A DNA stretch of 64,000 bases from Palleronia marisminoris (GCF_900172315.1 NZ_FWFV01000003.1:248001-312000); one strand, 5' to 3'; shown: positions 36,255 to 45,216, counted from the first letter of the stretch. Notes: generated from the sequence alone by a model not told the origin. Made by a program: numbers and translations.

Positions 36255-37067
36255 ATGGACCTGTTCATCCTGTTCACCATCCTCTCGGCCGCCGGCGCGG
36301 TCGCCGGCATCATCTCGGGCCTTCTGGGCGTCGGCGGCGGCATCATCCTGGTTCCGGCCTTCTACCACGTGTTCTCGGGCCTCGGCTACGAGCCCCCGCA
36401 GCTGATGCAGATCTGCGTGGCGACCTCGACCGGGACGATCATCGTCACGTCGCTGCGGTCCGTCACCAGTCACCACAAGCGCGGCGCGGTCAGCCTGGAG
36501 CTGATGCGCAAGTGGGGTCCCTTCATCGCCGTCGGTTCGGTCCTGGGCGTCCTTGCCGCGGCCAGCCTCAAGAGCCGCGAACTGCAGTTCATCTTCGGCG
36601 GCATCGGGGTCACGCTTGGTCTCTACATGCTGCTCGGCCGGCCGACCTGGCGGATCTCGGACACGCTGCCGGGGCGGCCGCTGGGGGCCGTCTATGGCGG
36701 CGGCATCGGGTTCTTCTCGGCGCTGATGGGGATCGGCGGCGGCAGCTTCACCGTGCCGCTTCTGACCGCCTACGGCGTGCCCTCGCACCGCGCGGTCGGC
36801 ACCTCACCGGGCTTCGGCCTGTTCATCGCCGTGCCGGGGTTCCTGGCGTTCCTCGCCACGGGCTGGTCGGTCACCGGCAAGCCGCCCCTGACCGTCGGCT
36901 ACGTCAACCTGCCGGCCGTGGCGCTGATCATGGTGACCTCTCTTCTGACAGTCCCGCTGGGCGTCGCGCTGGCCCACAGGCTGAGCGCGGCGCGCCTGCG
37001 GCTGGTCTTCGCGCTGACAGTCCTGCTTCTGGCGGGAAACATGCTGGTGAACGCCGTGGCGGGGTGA
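36255..37067 (+). CDS. TauE/SafE family sulfite/anion exporter
   Basis: 270 residues with eight hydrophobic helices and the twin glycine-rich repeats GIISGLLGVGGGIILVP and ALMGIGGGSFTVPLL typical of TauE/SafE (DUF81) permeases. Members export sulfite, sulfoacetate or other organosulfur anions. It is divergent from the dctB-like gene (172-bp gap). No sulfur-metabolism partner gene is adjacent, so the substrate remains open. Confidence 0.92.
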   Translation: MDLFILFTILSAAGAVAGIISGLLGVGGGIILVPAFYHVFSGLGYEPPQLMQICVATSTGTIIVTSLRSVTSHHKRGAVSLELMRKWGPFIAVGSVLGVLAAASLKSRELQFIFGGIGVTLGLYMLLGRPTWRISDTLPGRPLGAVYGGGIGFFSALMGIGGGSFTVPLLTAYGVPSHRAVGTSPGFGLFIAVPGFLAFLATGWSVTGKPPLTVGYVNLPAVALIMVTSLLTVPLGVALAHRLSAARLRLVFALTVLLLAGNMLVNAVAG

Positions 37068-37165
37068 GCCACGAGGCGCTGGATCAGGCGACCGGTCGGA
37101 CGTAGGATCCGCGAATGACAGCCACGCGCAACATGTAGTCGGACACCGTCTCGGAAGGATCGGAC

Positions 37166-37720
37166 ATGAGAAAGCTGATCGCCTGGAACGTCATGACGCT
37201 GGACGGCTATTTCGAAGGTTCCGCCCCTTGGCAGCTCGATATGCACGGAACGGTCTGGGGCGAGGAGCTGGAGGAGTTCTCTCTGGATCAGGGTCGAGAG
37301 ATCGGCACGCTTCTGTTCGGGCGGCGCACCTATGAAGGCATGCGCGACTACTGGACGAAGGAAGAGGGTCCGATCGCCAGCATGATGAACGGCCTAGACA
37401 AGGCGGTCGCGTCCCGCTCGTCCATGACCGCCGACTGGGCGAACAGCCGCCTCCTGCAAGGCGAGGCCGCCGAAACGGCAAGGGCGCTCAAGCACGAGGA
37501 CGGTCGGGACGTTTACGTGTTCGGCAGTGCCGATCTGCTGGCGACGCTGATGGCCGAGGATCTGGTGGACGAGTACCGTCTCTGCCTTGCGCCCGTAGTT
37601 TGGGGCGAAGGGACGCCGCTGTTCAAGCCCGCCGGCGGCCGCACCCATTTCACCCTGCGGGAGAGCCGCCCCCTCAGGACCGGCGGACTCATCCTGTTCT
37701 ACGAGCGAAAGCGCCCATGA
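37166..37720 (+). CDS. Dihydrofolate reductase family protein (RibD C-terminal-like)
   Basis: 184 residues. Starts MRKLIAWNVMTLDGYFEG and contains LLFGRRTYEGMRDYW and VYVFGSADLLATLMAEDLVDEY, typical of the RibD C-terminal/DHFR-like reductase family that uses NADPH. GGAAGGA precedes the ATG. It stands alone between the exporter gene and the convergent Spo0M-like gene; physiological substrate unknown. Confidence 0.92.
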   Translation: MRKLIAWNVMTLDGYFEGSAPWQLDMHGTVWGEELEEFSLDQGREIGTLLFGRRTYEGMRDYWTKEEGPIASMMNGLDKAVASRSSMTADWANSRLLQGEAAETARALKHEDGRDVYVFGSADLLATLMAEDLVDEYRLCLAPVVWGEGTPLFKPAGGRTHFTLRESRPLRTGGLILFYERKRP

Positions 37721-37783
37721 CTCGGACCGAGGCAGGACAAGCCTGCCGCGGCTGAAGTCCGAGAGAGATATCGAGGGTCGCGC

Positions 37784-38521
37784 CTATCCCGTCTCGCCGA
37801 TGGCCGCGCGAAGTTTCGCGGCGAAGTCGAGCCCCGCGATGTCGGTCTCCATCACCTCGAGGCGGATCGGTTCGGCGTGCTGCCCCCCCCGGATGCCGGC
37901 GCGGCTGTCGGCCATGACCAGAACCTCCACGCCCCCCTCGATGGGAAAGAAAGAGAGCTCCACGTCGTCGACCCCGAAATCGACCGCAGGAACGGGACGG
38001 AAGTCGAATTCCTGCACGACCGGATGCGACGGGTCGTCCGGGCGGTGCTCCACTTCCGTGTCGACCAGCAGGAAGCCGGCCTTCTTCATGCCCTGCAGGA
38101 TCGCCGCGACGACCGGCGTCGGCAGGATCTTGACCTGGTCGGAATCCCGCGGGTCGATGCCGCCGAGAATTTCCAGGCGGGTGCGCAGCTCGGACTTCGT
38201 CGAGCCGTCGGTGACCGGGGCTCCGGCCGGCACATCTAGCCGGAGCGGGATCGTCCGTTCTTCGTTCGCACCGATCCGGCCGACCTCGATGCGGGAAGAG
38301 GCCACGACGACTTCGCCGCGCCGGCTTGCATTCTCGGTCATCTCGACCCGGCACTCCGTGACGAGCTCGAGAATGACGGCCTGGATGTCCTGCTCGGTAT
38401 CGCCGCCACGGACCTGCAGCTCGGCATGAAGCGGCTGGCCCGCCACGACCTCCTGTTCGCCGATGACGGTATCGATGGTGGCGCAGCCGAAACCGAGACT
38501 GCTGAGGACCTTCTTGAACAT
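37784..38521 (-). CDS. Spo0M-like sporulation-control/arrestin-fold protein
   Basis: 245 residues. MFKKVLSSLGFGCATIDTVI followed by an arrestin-like beta-sandwich pattern (LQVRGGDTEQDIQAVILELV, ERTIPLRLDVPAGAP) and a C-terminal segment VELSFFPIEGGVEVLVMADS. This is the Spo0M family, widespread beyond spore formers; its role in Gram-negatives is unclear. It is convergent with the reductase gene and lies 102 bp downstream... in the same direction, of no obvious partner: the MscS gene start is far upstream on the same strand (40399). Confidence 0.88.
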   Translation of the reverse strand: MFKKVLSSLGFGCATIDTVIGEQEVVAGQPLHAELQVRGGDTEQDIQAVILELVTECRVEMTENASRRGEVVVASSRIEVGRIGANEERTIPLRLDVPAGAPVTDGSTKSELRTRLEILGGIDPRDSDQVKILPTPVVAAILQGMKKAGFLLVDTEVEHRPDDPSHPVVQEFDFRPVPAVDFGVDDVELSFFPIEGGVEVLVMADSRAGIRGGQHAEPIRLEVMETDIAGLDFAAKLRAAIGETG

Positions 38522-38623
38522 GATGACTTCCTTGCCTGTACTTGTGCCTGGCGCGTGCGCTCGTTCGACCGCTACATAGGATGGCGCACGTTCAGGATCG
38601 ACCCGGCTCCGCCGCCATCCGGC

Positions 38624-40399
38624 TCAGCCCTGCTCGGATGGCGGGACGGGTCCCGGCGCGGGAGGGTCGTCCTGCACGAGGATATAGCGGCGGCGCGGAA
38701 GGAAGGCGCCATCGTCGTGATCCTTCAGAAACGCCATGAGCTTCTCGCGGACGTCGTTGTGCAGGTACCACGAGGTGAAGGCAGTGGTGCCGGTGAGCCA
38801 GATCCATATGACCGCCGTTTCCGCGTTGACCTCGACCAGTTCCACGAGGGGGGCCTCGACAGAGCGCGGATCGCCCTCGACGATCTCCCGGACCTTCCGC
38901 CGGACGACGTCCACGTCGATGCGGAAATCGACCGGGATCTTCACGATCCGGCGCACCGCGTCGCCCTCTTTCGACCAGTTCTCGAAGGGGCGCGACAGGA
39001 AGTCCGCATGCGGCACGATCAGGCGCGTTTCGGTCCAGGTCCGAAGGACCGTATGGGCGAACGAGATATCCTCGACCGTTGCCCAATGCCCGTCATAGAC
39101 CACCACATCCCCGATCCGGAGGGGATCGGTCAGCGCGATCTGCAAGCCGGCCACCATGTTGCCCAGCAAGGGCCGTGCCGCGATGGCGACGAGGACGCCC
39201 AGGGCACCCGCCGACGCCAGCACGGATACGCCGAAACTCTCGAAGAGCCCGACCCTCACGAGGATGTAGCCGACGCTCAGAAGGGCGGCGGCGACCAGCG
39301 CCATCCGCCTTGCCACGTAGACGGTCGTCTTGATCCGCCGGTTCTCGGGGTCGTCGGCGGCAAGCGGGACGACATACCGCTCGCTGAGGCTCAGCGTCCC
39401 GGCCGACACACCCTGGATCAGAAGCCACGCGCCCGCGGCGAGTGCGATCGCTTCCGAGCCCAGAACCATTTTCGATGCGATCGGCCCCGTGAGAAGGATC
39501 AGGCTGTTGATCCCGACGCGAAGCGCGAGGGCGGCCGTCAACGTGGCAAGCGGCAGGGACAGCTTCCGCGCGGCCCTCGCCCGGGTCGGGCGCAGATGCC
39601 GGGCCGCGACGCGGATCGCGTAATAGACCGCCAGCCAGACCAGGATCGTCGCGGCCAGCAGGATCGCGGCGGCAACCCATTCCGCCAATGACGGCTGCCC
39701 CAGCGTATCCAGCCGCTGTTGAAGGGGAACCCAGCGGCTGAGCAGGCCCGGCCGGGTCTCGGCGAAGATCTCGGTGACCCGCTCGACGGCATAGGGCGAG
39801 AACAGCCAGACCGCCTCGTCATCCTCGGTCCGGAAACGCTGGAGGCTGATCGGAACCGGTCGTCCGCCGACCTCGACCTCGCCCAGTTCCACCGACCGGC
39901 GGGTGTAGGGGGCGGTCGACTGCTGCAAACCGGGAAGCACGCGTGCGTCGGGCTGGTCCGGAATCTCGGACCAGTCGATCAGGTCGTATCGACGCAGCAC
40001 GAAGGCCAGCATCAGGGCAAGCTCGGGCGCACGCTCCGCCTGCTGTTCTGCCGGGACGGCGCTCAGGTTGAGCGCATAGGCTGCACGTCCGAACTCGTCC
40101 TGGCGTATGGCATCGAGGAAGGATTCCAGCGCAGCCCGCGGTGTGTCGAGGCGAAGGGGCGCGTCGATCGGCGGCAGACCTTCGTTGATCTGTTCGACCT
40201 CGAAGGCGAAGGTTTCCGCGCCTTCCCCCTCGTCCTGCGCGTTCGCGCCCGACCACAGGACCGTCGCGCCAAGCGCGATGGCCAGGATGGATCGGGTCCG
40301 GCCGACGCCTGCGCGGACCTGCCACGAGCAGGTCGCGATACCGAACAGGATGGCGACGACCAGAAGGCTGCCACCAGCGAAGAACAACACGTCGATCAT
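38624..40399 (-). CDS. MscS-family mechanosensitive ion channel with periplasmic N-terminal domain
   Basis: 591 residues. An N-terminal hydrophobic segment (1-55) and a soluble region (about 60-230) precede several membrane helices and the MscS core: the pore helix region VLASAGALGVLVAIAARPLL, then beta domain TDPLRIGDVVVYDGHWATVE. Longer than E. coli MscS (286 aa), in the range of the YnaI/YbdG-type large members. It would open under membrane tension to release solutes. Divergent from the antiporter gene with 78 bp between starts, suggesting joint osmotic/ionic roles. Confidence 0.92.
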   Translation of the reverse strand: MIDVLFFAGGSLLVVAILFGIATCSWQVRAGVGRTRSILAIALGATVLWSGANAQDEGEGAETFAFEVEQINEGLPPIDAPLRLDTPRAALESFLDAIRQDEFGRAAYALNLSAVPAEQQAERAPELALMLAFVLRRYDLIDWSEIPDQPDARVLPGLQQSTAPYTRRSVELGEVEVGGRPVPISLQRFRTEDDEAVWLFSPYAVERVTEIFAETRPGLLSRWVPLQQRLDTLGQPSLAEWVAAAILLAATILVWLAVYYAIRVAARHLRPTRARAARKLSLPLATLTAALALRVGINSLILLTGPIASKMVLGSEAIALAAGAWLLIQGVSAGTLSLSERYVVPLAADDPENRRIKTTVYVARRMALVAAALLSVGYILVRVGLFESFGVSVLASAGALGVLVAIAARPLLGNMVAGLQIALTDPLRIGDVVVYDGHWATVEDISFAHTVLRTWTETRLIVPHADFLSRPFENWSKEGDAVRRIVKIPVDFRIDVDVVRRKVREIVEGDPRSVEAPLVELVEVNAETAVIWIWLTGTTAFTSWYLHNDVREKLMAFLKDHDDGAFLPRRRYILVQDDPPAPGPVPPSEQG

Positions 40400-40477
40400 G
40401 CGTTCCGTGATCCCTCACGCCGTTCCAAACGTCCATCACCGATTGCAGCCGACCTTTGGCGAGATAGATGCAGGGCC

Positions 40478-41758
40478 ATGGAAGACGCCCGCTTCGGCTT
40501 TGATGCCTATCACATCCTGCTCGTGGCCCTGGGCGGAAGCCTGCTCGTCTCGTATTGGCTGCCGCACCTCTTCTTCCGGCGGGCACCCGCGGCGACTGCT
40601 CTGCTCATGGTCTGCGGGATGACCGGCTCGCTGCTGTTCCCCGACGTCGTCGCCGGGATCGACCCGACCGAGCACCCGGAGATCTGGGAACTCGCCGCCG
40701 AGATCGTCGTGATCGTGGTGCTCTTCGCGACCGGCTTGCGGATCGACGACCTGGGCGGCTTGCGGCTCTGGCGGCCGACGGTCAGGCTGCTGGCCATCAC
40801 CATGCCGCTGACCATCGCGGCCGTCGCGCTTCTGGGGTGGAGCGTCGCGGGAATGACGGTCGGTGGGGCGATCCTGCTGGGGGCGGTGCTTGCACCGACC
40901 GACCCGGTGCTTGCCGGGGACCTCCAGATCGGCCCGCCGCTCGAGGGCAAGGAGCATCCGGTGCGCTTCGCGCTGACGACCGAGGCCGGGTTGAACGACG
41001 GCCTGGCCTTCCCCTTCGTCTACCTGGCGCTCCATGTTGCCTCGGCGGGGACCGACCCCTCCGTGTGGCTGGTCGAGTGGATCACCTGGGACGTCCTCTA
41101 CCGTATCACGGTCGGCACCGTGCTCGGCGCCGCGATCGGGTGGGTGCTGGGGCGCATCCTGATCGCGGTTCCCGCCTGGAACCAGGTCGCTGCCGCCGGG
41201 CCCGGGATCCTCGTCCTGGCGGGCGTGTTCCTCGCCTACGGGATTGTGGAGCTTGCAGAGGGCTATGGCTTCATCGCGGCCTTCGTCGCCGGTCTGGTAT
41301 GCCGGCGGGCTGAGGCGAAACACAAGTTCCACCAGCGGCTCCACAGTTTCGCGAGCTCGGTCGAAAACGCCATCACAGCAATCCTGCTGGTGCTTCTCGG
41401 CAGCGTGATGCCCTCGCTCTGGACGCATCTCGACTGGGGCCACACGATCATCGGCTTCGGCCTCATCCTGGTGATCAGGCCACTGGCGGGGATGATCGGA
41501 CTGGTCGGGACCGAACTCGGTCTGCGGGCGCGGTCCGTGGTCGCCTTGTACGGCGTGCGCGGCATCGGATCCCTCTACTACCTGGGCTACGCCTCTACCC
41601 ATGTCGAGTTCATCGACGAGGGGCCGCTCTGGGCACTGGTCGCGTTCACCATCTTCGCGTCCACGGTCATACACGGCTTGACCGCGACCGCGACCGTCGA
41701 GGTCCTTGATCGTGAATATGCCGAGGCCGGCCCCACCGAAGGCGAAAGCCGATCCTGA
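40478..41758 (+). CDS. Cation/proton antiporter (CPA1 family, NhaP/SynNhaP-like)
   Basis: 426 residues with about 12-13 hydrophobic helices. Ion-site motifs visible: GAVLAPTDPVLAGDLQIG and TTEAGLNDGLAFPFVYL (conserved ND). Members exchange Na+ or K+ for protons. The start at 40478 (MEDARFGFDAYHILL) follows CAGGGCC weakly; the frame continues open upstream across the mscS gene, but that part is an antisense shadow. After its stop at 41758 comes the decayed pqq region. Confidence 0.93.
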   Translation: MEDARFGFDAYHILLVALGGSLLVSYWLPHLFFRRAPAATALLMVCGMTGSLLFPDVVAGIDPTEHPEIWELAAEIVVIVVLFATGLRIDDLGGLRLWRPTVRLLAITMPLTIAAVALLGWSVAGMTVGGAILLGAVLAPTDPVLAGDLQIGPPLEGKEHPVRFALTTEAGLNDGLAFPFVYLALHVASAGTDPSVWLVEWITWDVLYRITVGTVLGAAIGWVLGRILIAVPAWNQVAAAGPGILVLAGVFLAYGIVELAEGYGFIAAFVAGLVCRRAEAKHKFHQRLHSFASSVENAITAILLVLLGSVMPSLWTHLDWGHTIIGFGLILVIRPLAGMIGLVGTELGLRARSVVALYGVRGIGSLYYLGYASTHVEFIDEGPLWALVAFTIFASTVIHGLTATATVEVLDREYAEAGPTEGESRS

Positions 41759-41969
41759 GGCCCAGCGGCGACGGCGCCGTAGCATCAGGGCCGTCTGCCA
41801 TGACGGCGGATGGAAAGCCGTTCGATCTGATGGCGGAAGCTCGCTCTCAGCACTTCCGGCCCGTTGCAGGCCACTCCTCACTCCTATCGTCGGCTGCACT
41901 TGCGAGGTCGGCAGCGCGGCCGGACCGCCCTTGATTTTCCTCTGAAACAATTTGATGCCAGGCAACACC
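41759..41969. other. Non-coding spacer between the antiporter and the pqq relic
   Basis: No frame looks protein-like. pqqA, a tiny peptide gene with an E-x3-Y motif normally just upstream of pqqB, was searched for by eye and not found. The segment around 41930-41960 (TTGATTTTCCTCTGAAACAA) is the most AT-rich part and may mark an old deletion edge. Confidence 0.45.
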
Positions 41970-42360
41970 CGAGGCTTCAATCGCCGAGTACACCGAGCGA
42001 TCTCGATGCATCTCCGGGAAAGGTCCCTCTCTACATGTGGGCGAGACGGTCGACACCGGATTGCTGGGCGAACAGACGGTCGGGGTGGAACTGACAGCCG
42101 GGTCCACCCGGGCCTAATACATCCCCGGCTGCGCCCGGCTGACGGACGCGCTGCGGGGTCGGCTCGAGGGCGCGGCGGCGGTGTTCTTCGACGGCACGCT
42201 GTGGCGCGACGACGCGATGATCCGCGAAGGCCTCGGGCAGACGACCGGCGCGCGGATGGGGCATATGTCGATGTGCGGGCGAGAGGGGTCCATCGCCGCC
42301 CACCAGTTCGTCCTGGGACGCAAGGTCTACATCCACATGAACAACACCAACCCCGTCCTG
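41970..42360 (+). pseudogene. pqqB: pqqB remnant (PQQ biosynthesis protein B)
   Basis: Only the C-terminal third is left. Frame 2 gives LDASPGKVPLYMW (42002-42040). A shift to frame 1 at about 42040 continues GETVDTGLLGEQTVGVELTA, hits a TAA at 42115-42117, then runs on as YIPGCARLTDALRGRLEG, VFFDGTLWRDDAMIREGLGQ, ARMGHMSMCGREGSIA and KVYIHMNNTNPVLR. These are hallmark PqqB segments (PGKV.LY, FFDGTLW, GHM/GSIAA, INNTNP). The N-terminal metallo-beta-lactamase-like half with its metal-binding histidines is missing. One frameshift, one nonsense codon and truncations at both ends make it non-functional. Confidence 0.88.
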
Positions 42361-42989
42361 CGCGGCTGTATGCCGGACCAGGTGGGCGCGTGGGTGATCA
42401 ACCGGCACTACTACCAGCACTCGATCCCCATGACGGACGCCGCCTACATGTCTCGGGTCGGGGACCCGGCGCTTCGCCGCACGTGACGAAGCCGCATCGA
42501 GGACCACAACGTCACCGATATGAACGAGGGGAGCATCCGACACTGGCCGAGGCTGGCCGAGGCGGTGGGGCTCGATCCAGACTTCGTCGCCTCGACCCGA
42601 GGCGTGCTTTCCGCCAAACGCTTCACCGTCCACGCCAATGTGCGCTTCGTACGGCAAAAGACACTGCTCGAAGCCGTCGCGGCAAGTCTCACCGAGCTGT
42701 TCGCGCCGAAGATCCACGAGGAGCGGATCGCGGGATTTACGAAGAACTACCCATTCGCGGACGAGCTTCGCTGTCCTATTTCGTGAACCGGCTGAAGGAA
42801 GCCCCGAAGGACGCCGCCTTCGGCCTCGGCTGGGTTCTCGACCACGCCGACACGGTCGAGAAGCAGGATGCGCTGGTCTTCAAGACAGACGTGCTCTGGT
42901 CGCAACTCGGCGGGCTTCACGCAGCCCGGCCACATCCCCCCGGCGCCTGGCAGCCTGGCACCCGCCTCGCCGACGCGAAGGCCGCCTGA
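42361..42989 (+). pseudogene. pqqC: pqqC remnant (PQQ synthase)
   Basis: Frame 1 passes straight from pqqB into the middle of PqqC: MPDQVGAWVINRHYYQHSIP, MTDAAYMSRVGDPALRRT. A TGA at 42484-42486 replaces the expected Trp codon, after which RSRIEDHN, HWPRLAEAVGLDPDFVASTR and SLTELFAPKIHEERIAGF continue. A one-base loss near 42766 moves the rest into frame 3: SLSYFVNRLKEAPKDAAFGL, GWVLDHADTVEKQDALVFKT and DVLWSQLGGLH. About 40 N-terminal residues are gone and a few residues around EKQDALVF look deleted. PqqC normally performs the final oxidative ring closure of PQQ. Dead gene. Confidence 0.9.
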
Positions 42990-43264
42990 TGGAGCGCGAT
43001 GCCCTCCTCAACGTGCCCCCGGGCGTGCGCATCCACCGCGACGACGAGCGAGATCGAAGGGTGCTGCCGGCGCCCGAGCGTGCTGGGTGACCCTCGACCC
43101 GGTGGCCCACGCCGTCCTGTCCGCAATCGGCGACGACCGCAGGTTCGGACAGATCGTCGACGATCTTGCCGCGCGGCCTTCCGCCCCACTCCGAAGAGAT
43201 CGCAGCAAATCGGGCGGGCTTCCTGAAGGCCCTGCAAGACCGGCGCTTCCTGGAGTTGGGATGA
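42989..43264 (+). pseudogene. pqqD: pqqD remnant
   Basis: The ATG at 42989 still overlaps the pqqC stop (TGATG). MERDALLNVPPGVRIHRDDE matches the start of PqqD, the peptide chaperone that presents PqqA to PqqE. Reading then needs two frame changes: frame 2 to frame 1 for TLDPVAHAVLSAIGDDRRFG and QIVDDLAA, and frame 1 to frame 3 for HSEEIAANRAGFLKALQDRR and FLELG, ending at TGA 43262-43264. All segments are in PqqD order, so the gene is nearly full length but broken by two indels. Confidence 0.86.
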
Positions 43265-43723
43265 TGACCCACGCCACCGACAAGGTGTCCCCGACGATCG
43301 CGATGCCCGCGAAGATGACCCACCGTTGCCCGCTGGCGTGTCCGTACTGCTCCACCCCGATCGACCTGGCACTTCAGGCGAGCGAGCTGCCCACGGACGA
43401 GTGGGAGAGGGTGTTCGCGCAGGCGGCGAAGCTGGGTGCCCTGCAACTGCACCATTCGGGCGGCGAGCCGGCCTTGCGCAGGGACCTTGTCCAGCTGACG
43501 GCCGCCGCGCGCGGAGGGGTCGAACTATCCCAAAGCGCTGCATGGGTGGCTGGGGCTCGACCGGCTGGTGATCGCCCCCGACGGACAAATCATGCCCTCC
43601 CACGCGGCCGCATCGCGCCCGGCTGACGGACGCGACCGACGCATTCGCGACGGCCGAGGCCTCGTTGATCCACCCGGGCGCGCCGGGCAAGCCGGTTCCG
43701 AAGAGGTGTGAGGATCCGAGCTT
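43264..43723 (+). pseudogene. pqqE: pqqE remnant (radical SAM PqqA peptide cyclase)
   Basis: Starts at ATG 43264 (43261 possible), overlapping the pqqD end. The radical-SAM cluster motif RCPLACPYC (C22, C26, C29) and LGALQLHHSGGEPALRRDLV are intact. At about 43520 a large internal deletion jumps to the C-terminal part: NYPKALHGWLGLDRLVIAPD and GQIMPSHAAA, with small indels scrambling the PKACMGGWG region and Ser in place of the usual Cys of the auxiliary-cluster motif MPCHAA. A weak echo of the C-terminus may extend to about 43723. More than half of the roughly 370-residue protein is missing. Confidence 0.87.
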
Positions 43724-43993
43724 CGCGACACCGCCCTCCGACCGCATCCGCGTGAGGAAGCCACTCTGGGCTGTCCCCGACGGAGGGCGTCGAGATCATC
43801 ACGGGCCGGGCTCGCACTAGCGAAGAACGTCTTTCAGCGGATGCGGCAATGGTTCGCGCACCACGTCGGGGGGTCAGGCATGGCTTCGTCGAGAGCGACT
43901 CGATCCTCGGCGCCGGGCGTCGACGGTGCCCGATCTCGACACCGCCGTCGCCATGCCCCGCTGGCCAGGCGCGTGGTTCGGGACCAAGCCAGG
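43724..43993. other. Unassigned segment after the pqq relic
   Basis: No clear gene. The plus-strand frame ending at TAG 43994-43996 gives VPDLDTAVAMPRWPGAWFGT, which looks like a genuine protein C-terminus, but the sequence before it is not continuous in any frame. Probably the eroded tail of another gene of the former pqq neighbourhood. Confidence 0.35.
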
Positions 43994-44614
43994 CTAGATT
44001 AGGCCCTTCTGCTTCGCCACATGCGTCGAAATCACGTCCATCAGCGCCGGCGAGAGCGCGTCGTATGGCGGCAGGCCGAGTTCGTCCAGCCTCGCGCGGA
44101 TCGCCGGCATCTGGTCGGGCGGCGTGCCGGACTCGATGATCGATGACACGAACGCGGCGAATTCGGGGGGCGACCAGCCATCCTGATTGCTTAGCTCGGT
44201 ATGGACGAAATCGAGACCGTGGAACGGATGGCCTTCGTTCTCGATGCGCCCGAACATATGCGTGCCGCAGGCCTTGCAGGCGTGGCGCTGGATCGTCGCG
44301 CTGGGATCGACGACCTCCAGCTTTTCGCCGTGCTCGACAATGGCGACATGGTCGCGCCCGACCACCGCGATCTGCGCAAAGACCGCACCCGCGGGTTTCC
44401 AGCACTTGGTGCAGCCGCAGACGTGATTGTGTGCCGTCTGCGCCGACACGCGTACCTTCACCGGGTCGGTCTTGCACTTGCAGGTCAGCGTGCCGCCGCT
44501 GAACCCTTTTTTGCCGCCAGGTACCCCGTCATCCACAGCCGGATGGATCTTTACGCCGGATGTCGGCGGGGTGCTGACGGTCTTGCCGCCGAAAAGTCCA
44601 GAAAGAATGCTCAT
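43994..44614 (-). CDS. gfa: S-(hydroxymethyl)glutathione synthase (Gfa)
   Basis: 206 residues. Two zinc sites are visible: C45/C47 (TCKCKTD) with HACKACGTH (C113/C116), and C66/C68/C71 ([12 protein letters not shown]), the Gfa layout. In Paracoccus this protein speeds condensation of formaldehyde with glutathione; other work questions a true enzymatic role. The start at 44614 was chosen over an upstream ATG at 44680 because [10 protein letters not shown] is the family N-terminus and AGGAGACGGGC precedes it. It feeds the glutathione-dependent dehydrogenase encoded nearby. Confidence 0.93.
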   Translation of the reverse strand: MSILSGLFGGKTVSTPPTSGVKIHPAVDDGVPGGKKGFSGGTLTCKCKTDPVKVRVSAQTAHNHVCGCTKCWKPAGAVFAQIAVVGRDHVAIVEHGEKLEVVDPSATIQRHACKACGTHMFGRIENEGHPFHGLDFVHTELSNQDGWSPPEFAAFVSSIIESGTPPDQMPAIRARLDELGLPPYDALSPALMDVISTHVAKQKGLI

Positions 44615-44753
44615 GCCCGTCTCCTCCGCAGGGCCCACGTAAGCCGAGCATGCTGCCGAACCGCGCACAGCACAAGACATTCGTGCAGGAGCGAATCATC
44701 AACCAAGAGGGGCAGGAACGCGCCCCCGAAGTTGAGGCGCCATAAATGCAAAA

Positions 44754-44778
44754 GGAGTGCCCGGGACCCGGACACTCC
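44754..44778 (-). terminator. Rho-independent terminator of the cytochrome c gene
   Basis: On the minus strand GGAGTG-T-CCGG pairs with CCGG-G-CACTCC (one mismatch), followed by TTTT. It starts 34 bases after the cytochrome c stop codon. Confidence 0.75.
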
Positions 44779-44811
44779 TCCATCAAGGGCGGACGGTCCG
44801 CCGCGCGCCGA

Positions 44812-45216
44812 TCATTCGACGGTCAAGCCCTCGTCGTCATACTGGGCCAGGTAGGCCAGAAGATCGACCACTTCTTCATCCTTGCGCAGGCCGGGGAACG
44901 CCATCTTCGTCCCGGGGACAACGTCGCGCGGCGCCTGCAGGTAGGCGTGAAGCGTCTCGGTGTCCCAGACGTTGGTCTCGCCGAATTCCTGCATCGCCGT
45001 CGAGTACGAGAAGCCCTCGACGGAGGCGGGCACGCGACCGAAAAGCTGGTTCAGCTCGGGTCCGACACGGCTTTGGGCATCCTCTCCGACGGCGTGACAG
45101 GCGGCGCAGCGGCGAAACACACGCTCGCCGGCCTCGGGGTCTCCGCCGGTGAAGTCCTGCGCCTGCGCGGAGAATGCCGTCACTGCTACTGCGAAAACGG
45201 GTAGTACTTTCATCAT
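44812..45216 (-). CDS. Class I c-type cytochrome (c2/c552-like)
   Basis: 134 residues. Signal peptide (cleavage at AQA, about 19), heme site CAACH (C37, C40, H41) and distal Met in GTKMAFPGL (M105). Small soluble periplasmic cytochrome, likely an electron acceptor between XoxG and the terminal oxidase, or part of the methanol-derived electron path. In Paracoccus a similar small cytochrome gene accompanies the glutathione-dependent formaldehyde genes. Own terminator downstream. Confidence 0.92.
   Translation of the reverse strand: MMKVLPVFAVAVTAFSAQAQDFTGGDPEAGERVFRRCAACHAVGEDAQSRVGPELNQLFGRVPASVEGFSYSTAMQEFGETNVWDTETLHAYLQAPRDVVPGTKMAFPGLRKDEEVVDLLAYLAQYDDEGLTVE

Noticed and set aside
37784-38521. 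Evidence of true sporulation from the Spo0M-like gene
   Set aside because: The Spo0M family is common in non-spore-forming bacteria, and no other sporulation gene is present.
40436-41980. 514-codon minus-strand ORF
   Set aside because: Antisense of the cation/proton antiporter; charged low-complexity translation without membrane segments.
41952-43626. Sequencing or assembly error as the cause of the pqq frameshifts
   Set aside because: Besides indels there are two nonsense codons, a lost Cys in pqqE and large deletions in at least three genes; neighbouring genes have clean frames. Not formally excluded without reads.
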